From Punctularia strigosozonata HHB-11173 SS5 (taxonomy: Eukaryota > Basidiomycota > Agaricomycetes > Corticiales > Punctulariaceae), in NCBI RefSeq assembly GCF_000264995.1, contig NW_006767439.1:351179-415178 (forward strand): a stretch of 64,000 nucleotides of DNA, written 5' to 3'. Shown here in pieces: positions 1-11,501 of this stretch. Under the pieces are notes generated by a model. That model searched no databases and was not told the origin of the DNA. It saw nothing but the letters and a program-made list of their open reading frames with translations. Position 1 is the first letter of the stretch; every line of letters begins with the position of its first letter. Both the position numbers and the translations under genes were made by a program.

Positions 1-375
1 CAGGTTATCGACTCGACTGTGACTCATAAGGAACATTGTAGAATAGTATAGAACGTTATGGTAGGTACTGGAAGGTTCTAGTACAGTACTTGTATAGTAG
101 TATATAAGACGCTAGCTGAAGTCGATGGACTTCAGCTCGTCCATCTGTTATACACGCCCTTAGCGCTATAACGATTGACGGTTCGGTTACGGCCTTTTAG
201 ACTTAAGACTAAGACACCGCTACCTTAACAACAACAACCCCACTCGACCTAGTGCGCCTAGAGTCTTGACTCTCACGCCTAAGTCACACGACACAGCCTA
301 GACTACGACGACAGACTTTACGCCAAGTCTAACAACCACGACGGTTCGGTACCCGCCTAAGGTACCACGATCTAG
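1..375 (-). repeat. LTR-like sequence at the window edge
   Basis: This stretch has no coding potential on either strand and a base composition unlike its neighbour. Read on the minus strand it starts with TGTAAGAACC, directly after the last coding codon of the hAT transposase, and carries a TATATA-type element (around 101-106) preceded by a strong hairpin. That layout resembles a long terminal repeat promoter. The other end lies outside the window, so length, family (Copia or Gypsy) and target-site duplication cannot be seen. The repeat identity is inferred; an unusual 3' flank of the hAT element is the alternative. Confidence 0.35.
114..137. repeat. Perfect 10-bp hairpin with GATG loop
   Basis: AGCTGAAGTC at 114-123 is followed by the loop GATG and the exact reverse complement GACTTCAGCT at 128-137. 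It sits next to the TATATA motif inside the LTR-like sequence. It could be a structured element in a transcript or a protein-binding palindrome. The perfect stem is seen directly; a function is not. Confidence 0.7.
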
Positions 376-387
376 GGGTTCTTACAC

Positions 388-2094
388 CTGGAGCGAATGC
401 GCCGCAGACCACATGCTTCCGAAACGAGTCTTTCCGGGTTTCTTGAGTGCGCCAATCTTCTTTCCTCCAGCTGTGACAGACTGACGGAGGCGTGCCTTAG
501 ATTGCGTGGACTTGCTGAAGTGCTTCATAACAGCCCGGATCGAATCTTTCATCTGATCACGCTTAGGATGTGTCCAAATGTACAGCATGCTGCTATATAC
601 TCACTGGTTTGAATTCGGGCAAGTTCGTGATGTTTTCGATCGTGTTGTGGATATGATGACAGGCATCGGGGAGGTTTGTAATGGTTGGTATAGCTTTGGT
701 GACTTCGCGTCGGGTGTTCTTGGTGACTGTAGTGTTGTCAGAACATACGGCGAGGATAAGGCCTGGGCCAATGCTTTCAATGGTCTGTATGTGCCATGAG
801 CGCGTGCCTTTGCGACAGATAGAAGTACACAAACATTGAGGAGTCGGGATGTGATCCACTCGACAGTATGGCTTTCACGCGATCCTTGGTATCCATCGAG
901 CAAGTAGCTGTGGCGGTTGAATGCGGAAGTAGCGTGGACAGTGTAGAGAGAGTCTTGGCCACGAGTGCTGGTGCCGTCGAATGTAATGGTCAGGCTTCCC
1001 TTGGCCTGAAGCTGCTCCATCTGCAATTTCCGCACGTTTGCCGCCTCGGCAGGAATGAGCTTGTTGGTGAAAACATCGGTGGACGTAGCATGGTACTTCG
1101 GGTTAAGAAGTCGCATCAGATCTTTCCAGATGGTAGAGTTGATCACGGAGGGAGAGACTCCGCAGACACAGATGAGCTTAACGATCTGTAAATCGACCAA
1201 ATTCTGAAAGCGCGCCTCTGCATCCTTCTCACGCTGCACTCCAGCTTTCACAAACGAGTCCCATATGTTTTTGACCTTCGGTTTTTTGGGTAATGGTCTG
1301 CCTTCTGTCTCCGTTTCCGTTTCAGCCAGTCTCGCACCTAACGACTGGCCTGCAGCGGAATCATTGGCAAAGGCCTTGAGATCCGGCGAATGCGTTCCCA
1401 AGACCGGGCATCCAGTGGCATGGCGGAGGACACGATCCTGTCCTGGATGGCCTGCACAGGCATAGTCACATCCCTCGGCGACACATCTCCACCATGGCTT
1501 CTCTTTCCCATCCTTGTCAACCTTCGTAAACTTGATTGCCAAGGTCGAAATGACTTTGATCTCTGGTCGACCGCGGACCTGTTCTGCCTTCCGCTTGGTG
1601 GGCTTTGGAGAAGATTCTTCGGTTTGCAAGGTCGTGTGGGGCACAGGGTCAGGGGGAAGAGGAATTTCCAACGCCGAGTCATGATAGACTTTCCGTGCAG
1701 CTTCAGCAATATCTAATCCCCACTTCTTGATCACATTGTTATCCAGAAACTTCGAGTGATACTCCCGAAGAATCTTTGTGACAGAGCAGATAGCCGTGCC
1801 TCTCTCCTGGATAGTGAGGAACCCATCGCCTGTAGTCCGTGTCTTCCAACCGAAAACCTCCTTGAACTGCTCATTTAAAGTCCCAACTTCATCCTCGGTG
1901 TGCTTGAGATGTTCGTAGTCCAAGGTGAAGTTGACAAAACTGCAATACATGGATTCTGTCCCATTACGGAGAGGAAGCGCAGCCGGCAAGTGCTGCAGCA
2001 AGTGATCAAGATCATTCAATAGCTTGATGAATTCGTCCTGGGATAGATTTTCTGCTTCGGGATAGGAGCGTTCATATTGAGAAGCAGCGGGCAT
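388..2094 (-). mobile_element. hAT-type transposase gene, 3' end missing
   Basis: Three exons can be joined in phase: 835-2094, 605-784 and 388-561. The first holds a lysine-rich linker, then a BED-like zinc finger (pattern C-x4-C, H, C near residues 200-230, with QDRVLRHA), then the start of a DUF659/RNase H-like hAT domain (LTITFDGTSTRGQDSLYTVH, whose Asp is the expected first catalytic acid). Exons 2 and 3 continue the hAT core with AVCSDNTTVTKNTRREV and GKTRFGSMWSAAHSLQ. The frame then ends against the LTR-like sequence, so the C-terminal hATC dimerisation region is absent. The start is the ATG at 2094; the frame remains open upstream only through a GTG codon. No terminal inverted repeats were recognised. 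It is an inactive element or a host gene derived from one; about 480 residues remain. Confidence 0.72.
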
Positions 2095-2912
2095 TGTATT
2101 CCAAAGGCGCGGTGAGAGATTCCCGCTGACAGACACCGCGCAAGTCGGAAGTCCGAGGCTTAAGGTGTGGGAATGACTACACAGCTATGCTCGTCCAATG
2201 AGAGCTTGCGGCTGGTCAGGTACACTTACTCGCAGTCAAAATTAACAATATCAGCAACTATGGATGGTGTACCGCTCCCGGAGGAGCAGCCACGAGATAT
2301 TTGATTAAGTTACATTCTTTACATAGGTGCTGCCTCCGGGACTTTCTTACAAGTTATATACTTGTTAATTAACATGTTAATAAACCGATGTTAATAACAT
2401 TAGCCTTTTTCACATTACCCTACCGTGTGCGCAGTTGTCTCGTAGCAGAGATTGGTGAGGCACCCCGAAATGACAACGGTACTGCGCCCGCGTCCCGCAG
2501 GCGCTTCTCCAGATCCGTGTTCAGAAAAGAGGCATATTGGGTTTTGGACTCGATTCGCTCATAACGGAGGGCAACTGCGTCGATGCCAGGCATGGGAGAA
2601 CCGCAGGACACTAGATCCTGATGGGGTCCATGAGCTTGGCATATGCATCGCTGCGCCGATAATCATCGTGTACCTTCTTCTAGGGCACCCCAGCGACGTA
2701 CGAGCGATCTCATGTCGGTTGTCAATGTTACGTGAGAACGGCCGAGACATGTCTACTGTGGTATGCGCGTACGTCCACCCTCGCCGACCAAGATGTTTGA
2801 GCCACGTCACGGTCATTGAAGTGATCATGTGAACATGTGATGCCCAGCGCCTATAGTGACTCCTGAATCCGAAGCTCTCAATACCATACACGATCACTCT
2901 ATAGCTTTCTCA

Positions 2913-3668
2913 ATGCATCGTCTAGGTGGTGTCGGTCTTGCAGCGTTTGAACGACAGCAACAATCCCAGAGATCTTTCGTTGAACTCTCGAACGAGCTCT
3001 CGCAAACTCAGCTTCAGAACCTTCATTCGCAACTCGCTCAATTCCGAGCTGCCCTCTTGCGCTTCGCTAGCACGCATCGGGACTCGATCAAGCGCGATCC
3101 CGCTTTTCGACATGCCTTCCAGAAGATGTGCTCGTCCATCGGCGTTGATCCACTCGCCGGTCCGAGGCGGGGCGGTTGGTGGGCCGAGATGCTCAACCTT
3201 GGAGATTGGCAATACGAACTGGGCGTCCAGATCGTGGATATATGCGTCGTCACTAGGGAGCGCAACGGAGGGTTAATTGAAATGAGCGAGCTGGTGAGGC
3301 TCTTAGGGAAGCTACGTGGCGTCGAAGGCGGGGCGGTGACGGAGGAGGATGTGGTGCGCAGCATCAAAACACTGCAACCCCTTGGCGCCGGCTACGAAAT
3401 CATTGATGTCGGCGGGGGCAGAAAGATGGTGCGGAGTGTCGTGAAAGAACTAGACGCGGACCAAGCAGTCGTCCTGGCTGTTGCTCAAGAGGAAGGAGGA
3501 CGGATCGTCGAAGACTTGCTGGTGGAGCGTCGAGGATGGACCCGGGATCGAGCTCGGGCTGCCTTGCAGAATATGCACCTTCGGGACGGGCTGTGCTGGA
3601 TTGACGAGCAGGATGAGCGCGGGGGTGTCTCGTACTGGGTGCCCTCCGCTATGCAGTGGGACGAGTAA
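2913..3668 (+). CDS. SNF8: ESCRT-II subunit SNF8/VPS22
   Basis: This intronless gene encodes a 251-residue protein that matches Vps22/SNF8 along its full length. SNF8 pairs with Vps36 and two Vps25 copies in ESCRT-II, which bridges ESCRT-I and ESCRT-III on endosomes during sorting of ubiquitinated cargo into multivesicular bodies. Visible signatures are the basic N-terminal MHRLGGVGL, a coiled-coil helix, the block MCSSIGVDPLAG, then YELGVQIVDICV and NGGLIEMSEL leading into two winged-helix domains. The C-terminus DGLCWIDEQ...YWVPSA is typical. The ATG at 2913 is preferred over the in-frame one at 2856 because family members begin with MHR. The length equals the usual 240-260 residues. The next gene, on the opposite strand, converges on it. 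Confidence 0.93.
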   Translation: MHRLGGVGLAAFERQQQSQRSFVELSNELSQTQLQNLHSQLAQFRAALLRFASTHRDSIKRDPAFRHAFQKMCSSIGVDPLAGPRRGGWWAEMLNLGDWQYELGVQIVDICVVTRERNGGLIEMSELVRLLGKLRGVEGGAVTEEDVVRSIKTLQPLGAGYEIIDVGGGRKMVRSVVKELDADQAVVLAVAQEEGGRIVEDLLVERRGWTRDRARAALQNMHLRDGLCWIDEQDERGGVSYWVPSAMQWDE

Positions 3669-4065
3669 TCCCTGCAGTATGCACGCTGCTGAGCCTTGAG
3701 GTAACGTCGTTCTTTGCATGATCGACCTTGTTAATGATCTTTATGGTAGGACAGCTACACTCCCTTCTAACTAAGTCGCGCCGTCAAAGGGTGAAATGCC
3801 TGAGCCCCTATAACAGGTGTCATCCGAGCGCTGTCAGCAATCGTCGCCAGGCGCCGAAGCTTAACGAGGTGCATACGTGTGTTCCGACACGTCATCAAGC
3901 CAGGACGATACCTCTCTCCGTCCGATTCTGCAATAGCCTCACGGAATGCTACAGAAGTCCTCCGCCGGAATCCAGAACAACACTTTACGCGATAACAATA
4001 CACTATCGTACACCGTCGAGTATGTCTACACCCACCTAGCATCGGATCTGAGTATCACGAATTGC
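3669..4065. other. Convergent intergenic region, no gene seen
   Basis: This is the space between the ends of SNF8 and the DUF6533 gene. Short open frames occur on both strands but have no recognisable motifs or conserved splice pattern. It presumably holds both 3' untranslated regions and terminators. Confidence 0.6.
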
Positions 4066-5745
4066 TCAGAATCCTCCTCTATCGCTATAACCCCGAGGCA
4101 TCCATATATCAGGCTCGTGTGTTGTTTGTATCGGCCGGTTCGCGTTCCGGGACGCGCCCGCTTCGGGCTGTGACGACGCCATATCTATGCGGTGCTGCGC
4201 GGCGTGTGGTGTGTGCGCTTCCGTTGACGATTGCGGAGCCGATTCTTCGTCCACGTTCGCAGATGGATGCATTTCTATCTCCGTTTCTTCGGTAGCTAAC
4301 GAAGGATCGTTACTGAATTCCAGTTCACTAGGCAGCCGCCCTGTGGCTCTCTGTGCATTATCTTCACGATCATAGTAGTCCTTCCGGACCGAGATCATGA
4401 GTCGATTGACGAGCACCGAAGACAGCGCGACGCTTGGTCCAGTGAGGAGGCTGTTGATGCGAATCTGACAGGAATGAACTGAGACTTTACGAGTCCTCGC
4501 TCGGGCAGTACGTAGGTGACTTACGTCGTTATGAAGCCAAATGACGCCAGCTGCCGCGTAGATACCAAAAATAGGGAAGAAATAAAAGATAGCATCCCAG
4601 GCCAGCAGGTTAATCATGCTACCAGGTCCTCCTCGGCCGCGGGAGAGCAGTCCGCCGTGGTCCCGGTTCTGCCACGCCTTGAATGCGGCGAGGCCAAGGA
4701 GGACGAGCTCCACGCAGACCCCAGCGAGAGTTTCGTACGCTATGCGTGGCGCGCCCGGCGGGTCAGCTTGTGCACACATGAATACGTGCTCGGATATTTG
4801 ATTCGTAGCTATGTGGAAGGGTGGTCAACATACTGTCTCGGATAAGCACCTCTGCGAGGGACGAGACTGGTACGTACTGCTGACGTGGCGAAACTTCGAT
4901 CGGCGGAGTGTATTCCACACGATGAGCTCCGCAATCAGAAGGCTGACTAGCAACAAGCCAAACAGCTTGCGAGTGCCGTACATCACGTACAGGCGAAGCT
5001 CGAGCATGACTATGAGTCTCAGTTTTGGTGGTGATCCACAGGCTACGGAGCGCGTGATCCACTCACTGTGCGTGGTCACGACTTGCGTGCTCTGTAGGAT
5101 GCCCGAATAGTCAAAGAAGGCGCTGCCTACGGAGGTGATGTCAGTATTACGCCTGTCGGACGAGGGGACTATCGCACAGCTGACATTTGATCGTTAATAG
5201 CAGATCTCGGATAGGAAGAGTGAACTTACAAGGAAAAGCTGGGATGCTCCAGCAAGAAGCCTTATCACCCGTCCTTAGTTGAATTCGTGCCTTGCCAGGA
5301 CGAACACGACGAACCAGCAGCAATGGACCTGAGGGAATAGTGTGCATCAGGCTATCCTCTAGCTGCTGAAGGAGCAGCATATCTTACGTGGTATAGACGA
5401 TCCCCAACCAGCGACTCTGAATGAACGACACCTTCATATAGGGACTTGACGCAGGACAATATGCGTACCCAGATAAACAGCAATTTGCCCAATGTCCAGC
5501 GCTTCTTCTACGGCATATCAGCGCACCTCAACGGCAGGCACTAAAAGCGCACTTACCCAGAAATACTGTATCTTCACAATCAAAAAGTCATCACTCTTAC
5601 GTGGTGAAACGAGAGAGACGATCCGGTACCTCGCTATCCATTTGAAATACTGCGAACTGTTAGATGGGTGTTTACACTCGCACTACGATGTGCTCACTAG
5701 ATTCATAGATTACAACCATAGCACCTGTAACTACGAGCCATTGTA
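4066..5745 (-). CDS. DUF6533-family multi-pass membrane protein
   Basis: This fragmented gene encodes a fungal membrane protein of the DUF6533 type, a seven-helix-like family that is expanded in Agaricomycetes and has no known biochemical role. Reading down the minus strand: a short exon ending DDFLIVKIQYFW corresponds to the DYLLT..EI..W motif, then KKRWTLGKLLFIW, then LRLYVMYGTRKLFGLLLVSL, then a large C-terminal exon. In the last part a clear intron (about 4474-4525, GTAAGT...CTGTCAG) separates FPIFGIYAAAGVIWLHND from IRINSLLTGPSVALSS. The cytosolic tail after the last helix is acidic and Ser/Pro-rich and ends at 4066. The internal 5' exons are only approximate, and the start near 5740 is uncertain. 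Two related DUF6534 genes lie 8-14 kb away. Confidence 0.6.
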
Positions 5746-8700
5746 AGCACTTGCTATCCTTGGAAGAGATGGATGTTACCTTGGGCGTAGCGTGTTCCTC
5801 TCGTAAGCCCCCAGTTTGTCGCTTCGGAGCCGATGGTTTGCATCATCAGCCAAAGGGTCGGGGAATGAAGAAAGGAGCCTGCGGAGAATGGGATATACAG
5901 CTGCGTCGGCATGTCGACACGGCTCATATGTAGTGTCGGATCGGAAGGAACCGACAAACGATTCGACTACCGATCCGGTCACATCTCTGTTCGCCGACCG
6001 TGTACCTTGGATCCCTCTCGCGCTGCCTGGGTTCCCGATGTCGAGGACGCGCCAAGACGTCGTCGTATCCAGCCTCATGTTATATGCGTGTGGGACTGCA
6101 TATCCATGCGCATGCCTAACCTGCAATGTCCTTCACCTTCTCTTCGCGGCCCGCAGTGACCATATACGCTCTATCAGTGGAGCGTGGACTCTTGCTCGAC
6201 ATGGAAGCATGCGGCGCGTATGCACTGATTGCGAGCCCGACACGTAATTATCTTGTGGGAGGTTGCGTTACCCACACTCGTTTGACGAGAAGCGGAGGTA
6301 AAAGACGAGATGAAGATACGGTGGGAGCTGACCGCACCCGATCACCCGCAGTTACCCGCTGATGCAAACCACCATGTGATCTAGTAGCAAATCATGTAAC
6401 GGGAGCTTGACTAGGACCCATGCTACACAACCTCGGGTTGCGATGACTGGTGTCCGAGAGCAAGCACCCGCCGGAACCGCATTGCTTCTGCGATGCGCTG
6501 ATAGGCGACGACGCTCTCGGTTCTTATTACGACTGGGAGAACTGTATCAAGCCTTGCTTTACCACCAGCACACCACCCGCGTCTCCCCTTCAACTGGAGG
6601 CTTATCCGATGCACGCACTGTGCATCTTCTGCGGCGCGACCGTCGTTCTACTCGCGGTAGTTGACCGTGGATATCTTCCGGAGCCGGATGTGCCCGTTCC
6701 GGGAAAAGGCGCCACCGACTCGCACACAGTCTCTCAGGCTTCCATATGACTACGCAAGATTGAACACATCGAACATCTCCAATTACCGCTACGACCGAGT
6801 CTTCGCTGCAGATGGCGTTGCTTCCGCTGACCTTGAACGTGCGAAGTTGCGTTCACCAGCTTCATTGGGGTGACTTCGCTCTTTCTCTGGGGACCTCGCA
6901 AGACATGTATTGTTAGTACGCGCACGGAAGTTTCCGAGTCTCTCTCGTCCATACCCCGGATTGGATGCCTTCCAACCTGTCCCGCCTGCGCGAAGGTGAA
7001 GAGTCGCCTTACTCGCTACCTTATAGTGCTGACATGGACGGATAAATCCCAGGCAACGTCCTGACGAGTACTGTCTACTACGTCGTTATAGAAACCCTCG
7101 TGACTTGCATACTTACGTATGCCCAACCGTGCACCTTCTCATGACTATCAACGAGGCCGCAAGAGCACACAAAGCGATCGGGGTCATTGGGCGATGCATA
7201 TCTCAGTACATCCTACTGTGCGAAGTGCTACTGCCACTGCTCTTCATCATGGCACCGAGACAGGTACGTTGCATGATCGTAGCGTGAGCACCACGACCTC
7301 CCAACGCGTTCGTCGGCAAGACGTGTCGTTGGTCGCCAGAGATCGTAAGGTACGAAGGGGACGATCAGAACGCTAGGTCATGATTGTCGGCTTTAATGTT
7401 GATAGAATCACGCACTGGTCTGCGCCCAACGTGTGGTTGAGTGAAGTACCGGATACATCGGGGCCAGCAAGCGCCATTGGAAATTGTCGCTCTATGTTAG
7501 GCGATGGCCACGTCATAGCATGCAAGTTGATTGTTAGAGCCTGAATGCACAGTGTAGAATCGGTCGCCGAAAAGACTGCATTATGAATTGTTCGAGCTGG
7601 CCATGGAGTTCCCCATAGGCGGTCAATTCTTCCTTCTCTGTTCTTGCAATGTAACCAGGCGTTCGGCTGTATCAAGCAGTGAGGCGATAGCATGCGAGAT
7701 CAATCCAAGCGTCACCGGTAAATGACGCCGCCTCGGGCTCACCAAGATATATACCGGTCGCGCAAGACCGAGTTGACACTTGTAGTTGAATAACTTGAAC
7801 GGGTGCGCGACCCACGCTCAGCGCTTCCGTACTACGGGAGGATGCCATGACCTGTCAGCTGCGTCAAACGATGACCATGATTTGTTCACCTCAGCAGTAT
7901 GCGCTGGAGCTCGATGTCTCATTACGACACCCGAAACAGAGGCAAGAGTCGGTCGCAACGAGCAGCCGATGCGCGGCGTACGTAGAATAAGTTGCGCGAA
8001 GAATGTAATCGCCGGAGAGCTATTAGGGGCAAGAACATGAAATACAGCCCTTACCGCAAAGAGGAAGACACAGCAACCGCTCACGGCGTCAGGTGGCAAC
8101 GGGTTCAGGGGGTATTGTACCGGTGCAGAAGCGTTGCGAACACCTGAAGTTTTAGCATGGGCCGATCATTGGAGCAAATGCTATGACACATAACAATTTT
8201 CGTTTACCGAGCAGCATTCGTAAGGCTCGCGGTGTGATAATATGGAAAGCGTAGAGTCGTGTGTATCAGTATCTATACCAAAGATGCACAAGTCTCTTCG
8301 AGGACGCGAAGCTGCAGAAACTTCAGTAAATAAATCCGTGGTTAGGATACAGAGCATCGATAGCGTGGGAACCACGTGGCTCGTGGGCGCTTTGAGGTCG
8401 GGCAACGAGACTCTTTTCGACACGAGTACCGAGGGGGCAGCGGAACTCACAGGCAACGCGCGAGAAACCTGGTAGTAACCACTAAATAGACATATTCAGT
8501 GGTCTGTTCGCCAAGGTGCGTTGCCTCAGCCGAGCTCGACGGTATTATTTTACAAACTGGTTGATGCACTGCCGCACGCGTGGCCAAGTCGGAATCCGAT
8601 GTGCTGTACTGGTGGGTCACTGCCTCCGTTGGCTACGATTATATTCAGACTATGGCAGTCAGCTCGTTGGGCGACCATCAAGCAACCAGGACCTTATTGA

Positions 8701-8838
8701 CGGAGTGGCGCAGAGAAGTGTGCGCGGTCATCAGGGATCTGCAAGATCATGATTAGCCGTGTTGTTCTTGTCTCGCGGTGCGCCATTGGGCAAAATGTTG
8801 CACTTGCCCTATAAGAACCTAGGGATCTACCCGCTGGG
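5746..8838. other. 3-kb stretch without a supported gene
   Basis: Many short open frames occur on both strands, none longer than about 145 codons, and none shows a domain I recognise. A plus-strand frame at 6450-6749 is cysteine-rich with one hydrophobic stretch, and one at 7105-7287 has a hydrophobic segment directly followed by a GTACGT donor-like site, so a decayed or heavily spliced gene is possible. I could not chain these into a coherent reading. The 3' part also contains the promoter of the metacaspase gene. Confidence 0.4.
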
Positions 8839-10528
8839 ATGAGCAGACCTGCCCGGTCCGTCGTCGATCCTTACGGTCTCATCCTCACTCACGTCTCTCT
8901 TTGCTTCGACATGCTATTCATGATTTTCACGAACATACTTACGATCCTTACGACGCTCATGACACTCTGGCAGTGGATGGTGCAGCAGCTAGGCTTATCA
9001 AACACGGAATCTCATCCTACTCCTCGCAGGCGAGGGCTGCTCATAGGCATCAACCACTCGAGAACCGACAGTGATTCTACCCCGTTGTCTTCCGGGCCTT
9101 ACAGAGACACACATAAAGATGTGGAGGCGTGGAAAAACTTGCTTATTTGTACGTCCATATACTGTACAAGGATATTCATTGAGCAAGGGTTTGCAGCTTC
9201 GTACAGTTACGAAGAGGACGAACTGGTGTCGATGATCGACCATGAAAGTTGCAAGCCTGAGCTTCGACCCACTAGGTGCAACGTGGTGCGTAGACCTCCA
9301 GGATTTCGTGTTGCTCGTGGGCTAACGGACTGGAGCAGCTCACGCGGCTCAGATTGATGACTCAGGATGCGCGAAAGGGCGATCGATTTTTCTTCCTTTG
9401 TAGGTCTATGCTTGTACAGTCATCAGCTAAACTCAAATGATCTTAGATGCGGGTCATTCCTCTCTCAGCCCCTCGTCGACGGGCTTGGACGATGCCGACC
9501 GGAGACTTGCGAATAGTGAGCTTGGGCACTATCTCCGTATCAAACAACTGAATGTTAACATTGCCAATTCCAGAACTCTGGTGCTCAGATGGTTTGCCGA
9601 TCCGTGACAAGGTGAAAATCATGGAGATCAGCATTGTCATCAACTCAACCACTCCAGGAGTTACGGTATTCCTTACTTGGAAAATTACCCGCGGGCGCGA
9701 AGTTGACGGTAAACCTGATATTGTTTGCCCCGTCAGTAACTCACACGCCTCTAGGCGGTTGTGGATTCATGCCATTCTGCTTCATTCTTCGGTGAGCGAG
9801 GACTTTGTCTCTCGTTCCCGTTCAATGCTCACTTTTCAAGCAGGATTGGAACACGGGAACTGTCACTTACTTGCTCAAGCACTACGCAAGCTGCGACCGA
9901 TGGTCGCGCCACTGAGACAATGCACTCTCAAGGTTCTCACCGGCCAACATTCTCCGCCCGTCAACACTTCCCCCGTCCTCATGTCACCCGACAGCCCGTC
10001 TCCTCTAGCGTCACGACAGAACTCTTACGAATACCCTCATCAGCTCTGTGCTGGATTATGCGCTCCTTCTAAATCGAGGCTTCCCGATGTCGTCAGTTTC
10101 AATATACATAAGATTAGCGGCTGATCTAATTTTCGCCGCTGCCCAGCTGTCTATCGCAGCATGCGGTGACAGACAAGAAACATATTCCGATGATAACGGC
10201 GGTTGTTTGACAAGGGTATGGGATCCTCGTACTCGTCTTTGCATGGAGCTGACCAGTCTACTAGTCGTTAACGGCAATATTGCGTGAGCAAAAATGGACT
10301 TGACAACTAGGACTTCTCATCATGCATTCATAAGGTCACAACCCTCATCCAACGCTTGCGGAGTTGAATGAGTGGCTTTAGTCAGCACAGCCCTTGTACA
10401 GATGTAACGCTGTACTGACAGTATCCCCTGCAGTTCCTCTCTTCGACGAGAGAATGAAATAGATGGCCGTCCTATCCGACAGAAACCCCAGGTACCGTGG
10501 CGTAGTCTGTTTTGCCAGCGGCAGTAAC
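8839..10528 (+). CDS. Metacaspase (caspase-domain cysteine protease)
   Basis: Exons in phase are 8839-9148, 9197-9285, 9339-9399, 9447-9515, 9574-9611, 9658-9708, 9755-9791, 9841(or 9844)-10091 and 10147-10215, followed by one or two unresolved exons up to a stop near 10528. The product starts with a hydrophobic segment (about residues 10-50), then the caspase fold: RRGLLIGIN (beta 1), SYSYEEDELVSMIDHE, the catalytic histidine in FFFLYAGHS, and the catalytic cysteine in AVVDSCHSASFF. A variable linker follows, then PDVLSIAACGDRQ. Metacaspases cleave after Arg/Lys and act in programmed cell death and protein quality control. There is no N-terminal prolin-rich or zinc-finger prodomain; a membrane anchor replaces it. 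Exons as short as 37-38 nt carry the active site. The gene looks intact; the last exon or exons need transcript support. Confidence 0.82.
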
Positions 10529-11501
10529 TCACACGTTGTCGCGAAAGCTTCGAAGCATGAAACCACTGGTGCGTTCATCTGTACCTTTCATGTTGTCCAT
10601 TGACAATACTAATCGCTGGAGTAGAACTTCGACTTGACCAGATTCACCGTCTGAGATCATGTGAGCTATAGCTTGCCCCTCCCACAAGGAAACAAAAGAC
10701 AGGCCAACAGCGTTGACCGCGCTTGCAACGACCATAACGACCTATGTGTGGATGGATACGGATGCGATAGCATTACGCTGTCACTCACGACCATTGCTCG
10801 TATTTTAGATTCATCATGAACCAGCCAAATCATGCTATTATGTATCAGCAAATCGCACAGACTATCCATTGCATCATAGTATGGACAACTTTAGACATTC
10901 GGCTACAATTGTAACAATACGTCGCTATGGACACGAATAGAGGTGCTGTTTCGGTATATATCCAATTCGTTGTCCTCGGTGTGATGTGGGACAGCGGTCG
11001 AGAGAGCCACGTGTGCCCGCCATGCGTGCGGTGTTGCGGGACACCACAACTTCGTCGACTTTCCTTCCATCCTCCGGTGCCGAACATTTACAGGGGCTTG
11101 ACGTTACCCCCAATGCACTGGACACCCCTCGCACCAGGCCATCAATACAATTATTTTTCTGATATTCAGTCTCTTGAACCTTGAGAATGCCACCTGGAAG
11201 ACCATCGCGTGGGTCACTGACGAAGCCCATCGTGCATAGTGGATCATATATGTCATGCAGCTCAGCCGTCTTTGCTAGGTCTCATGGTCAAAATCCATTC
11301 TCGGAGGAGCTAGGCTGTAATATACTGAGTGAGGGATTCAACCCACAAGTGGCACCCCGATCCACTTCAGATGGGTCAGTCCGTGTATATGTGCAACCCT
11401 TCTCATACCTATCCTATGCAGATGACGTAATGCGCTTATTCTGAGCTCTCGTTCATAAGGATAAGGGCTCTCGCCCGGGGAACATCAGCCCAGCACTTGC
11501 A
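10529..11501. other. Intergenic, no supported gene
   Basis: Minus-strand frames at 10529-10735 and 10925-11230 and a plus-strand frame at 10927-11184 overlap each other and resemble no family I know. A hydrophobic stretch is encoded on the minus strand near 10690-10735, but no exon chain could be built. The last part is the promoter of the NmrA-like gene. Confidence 0.4.
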
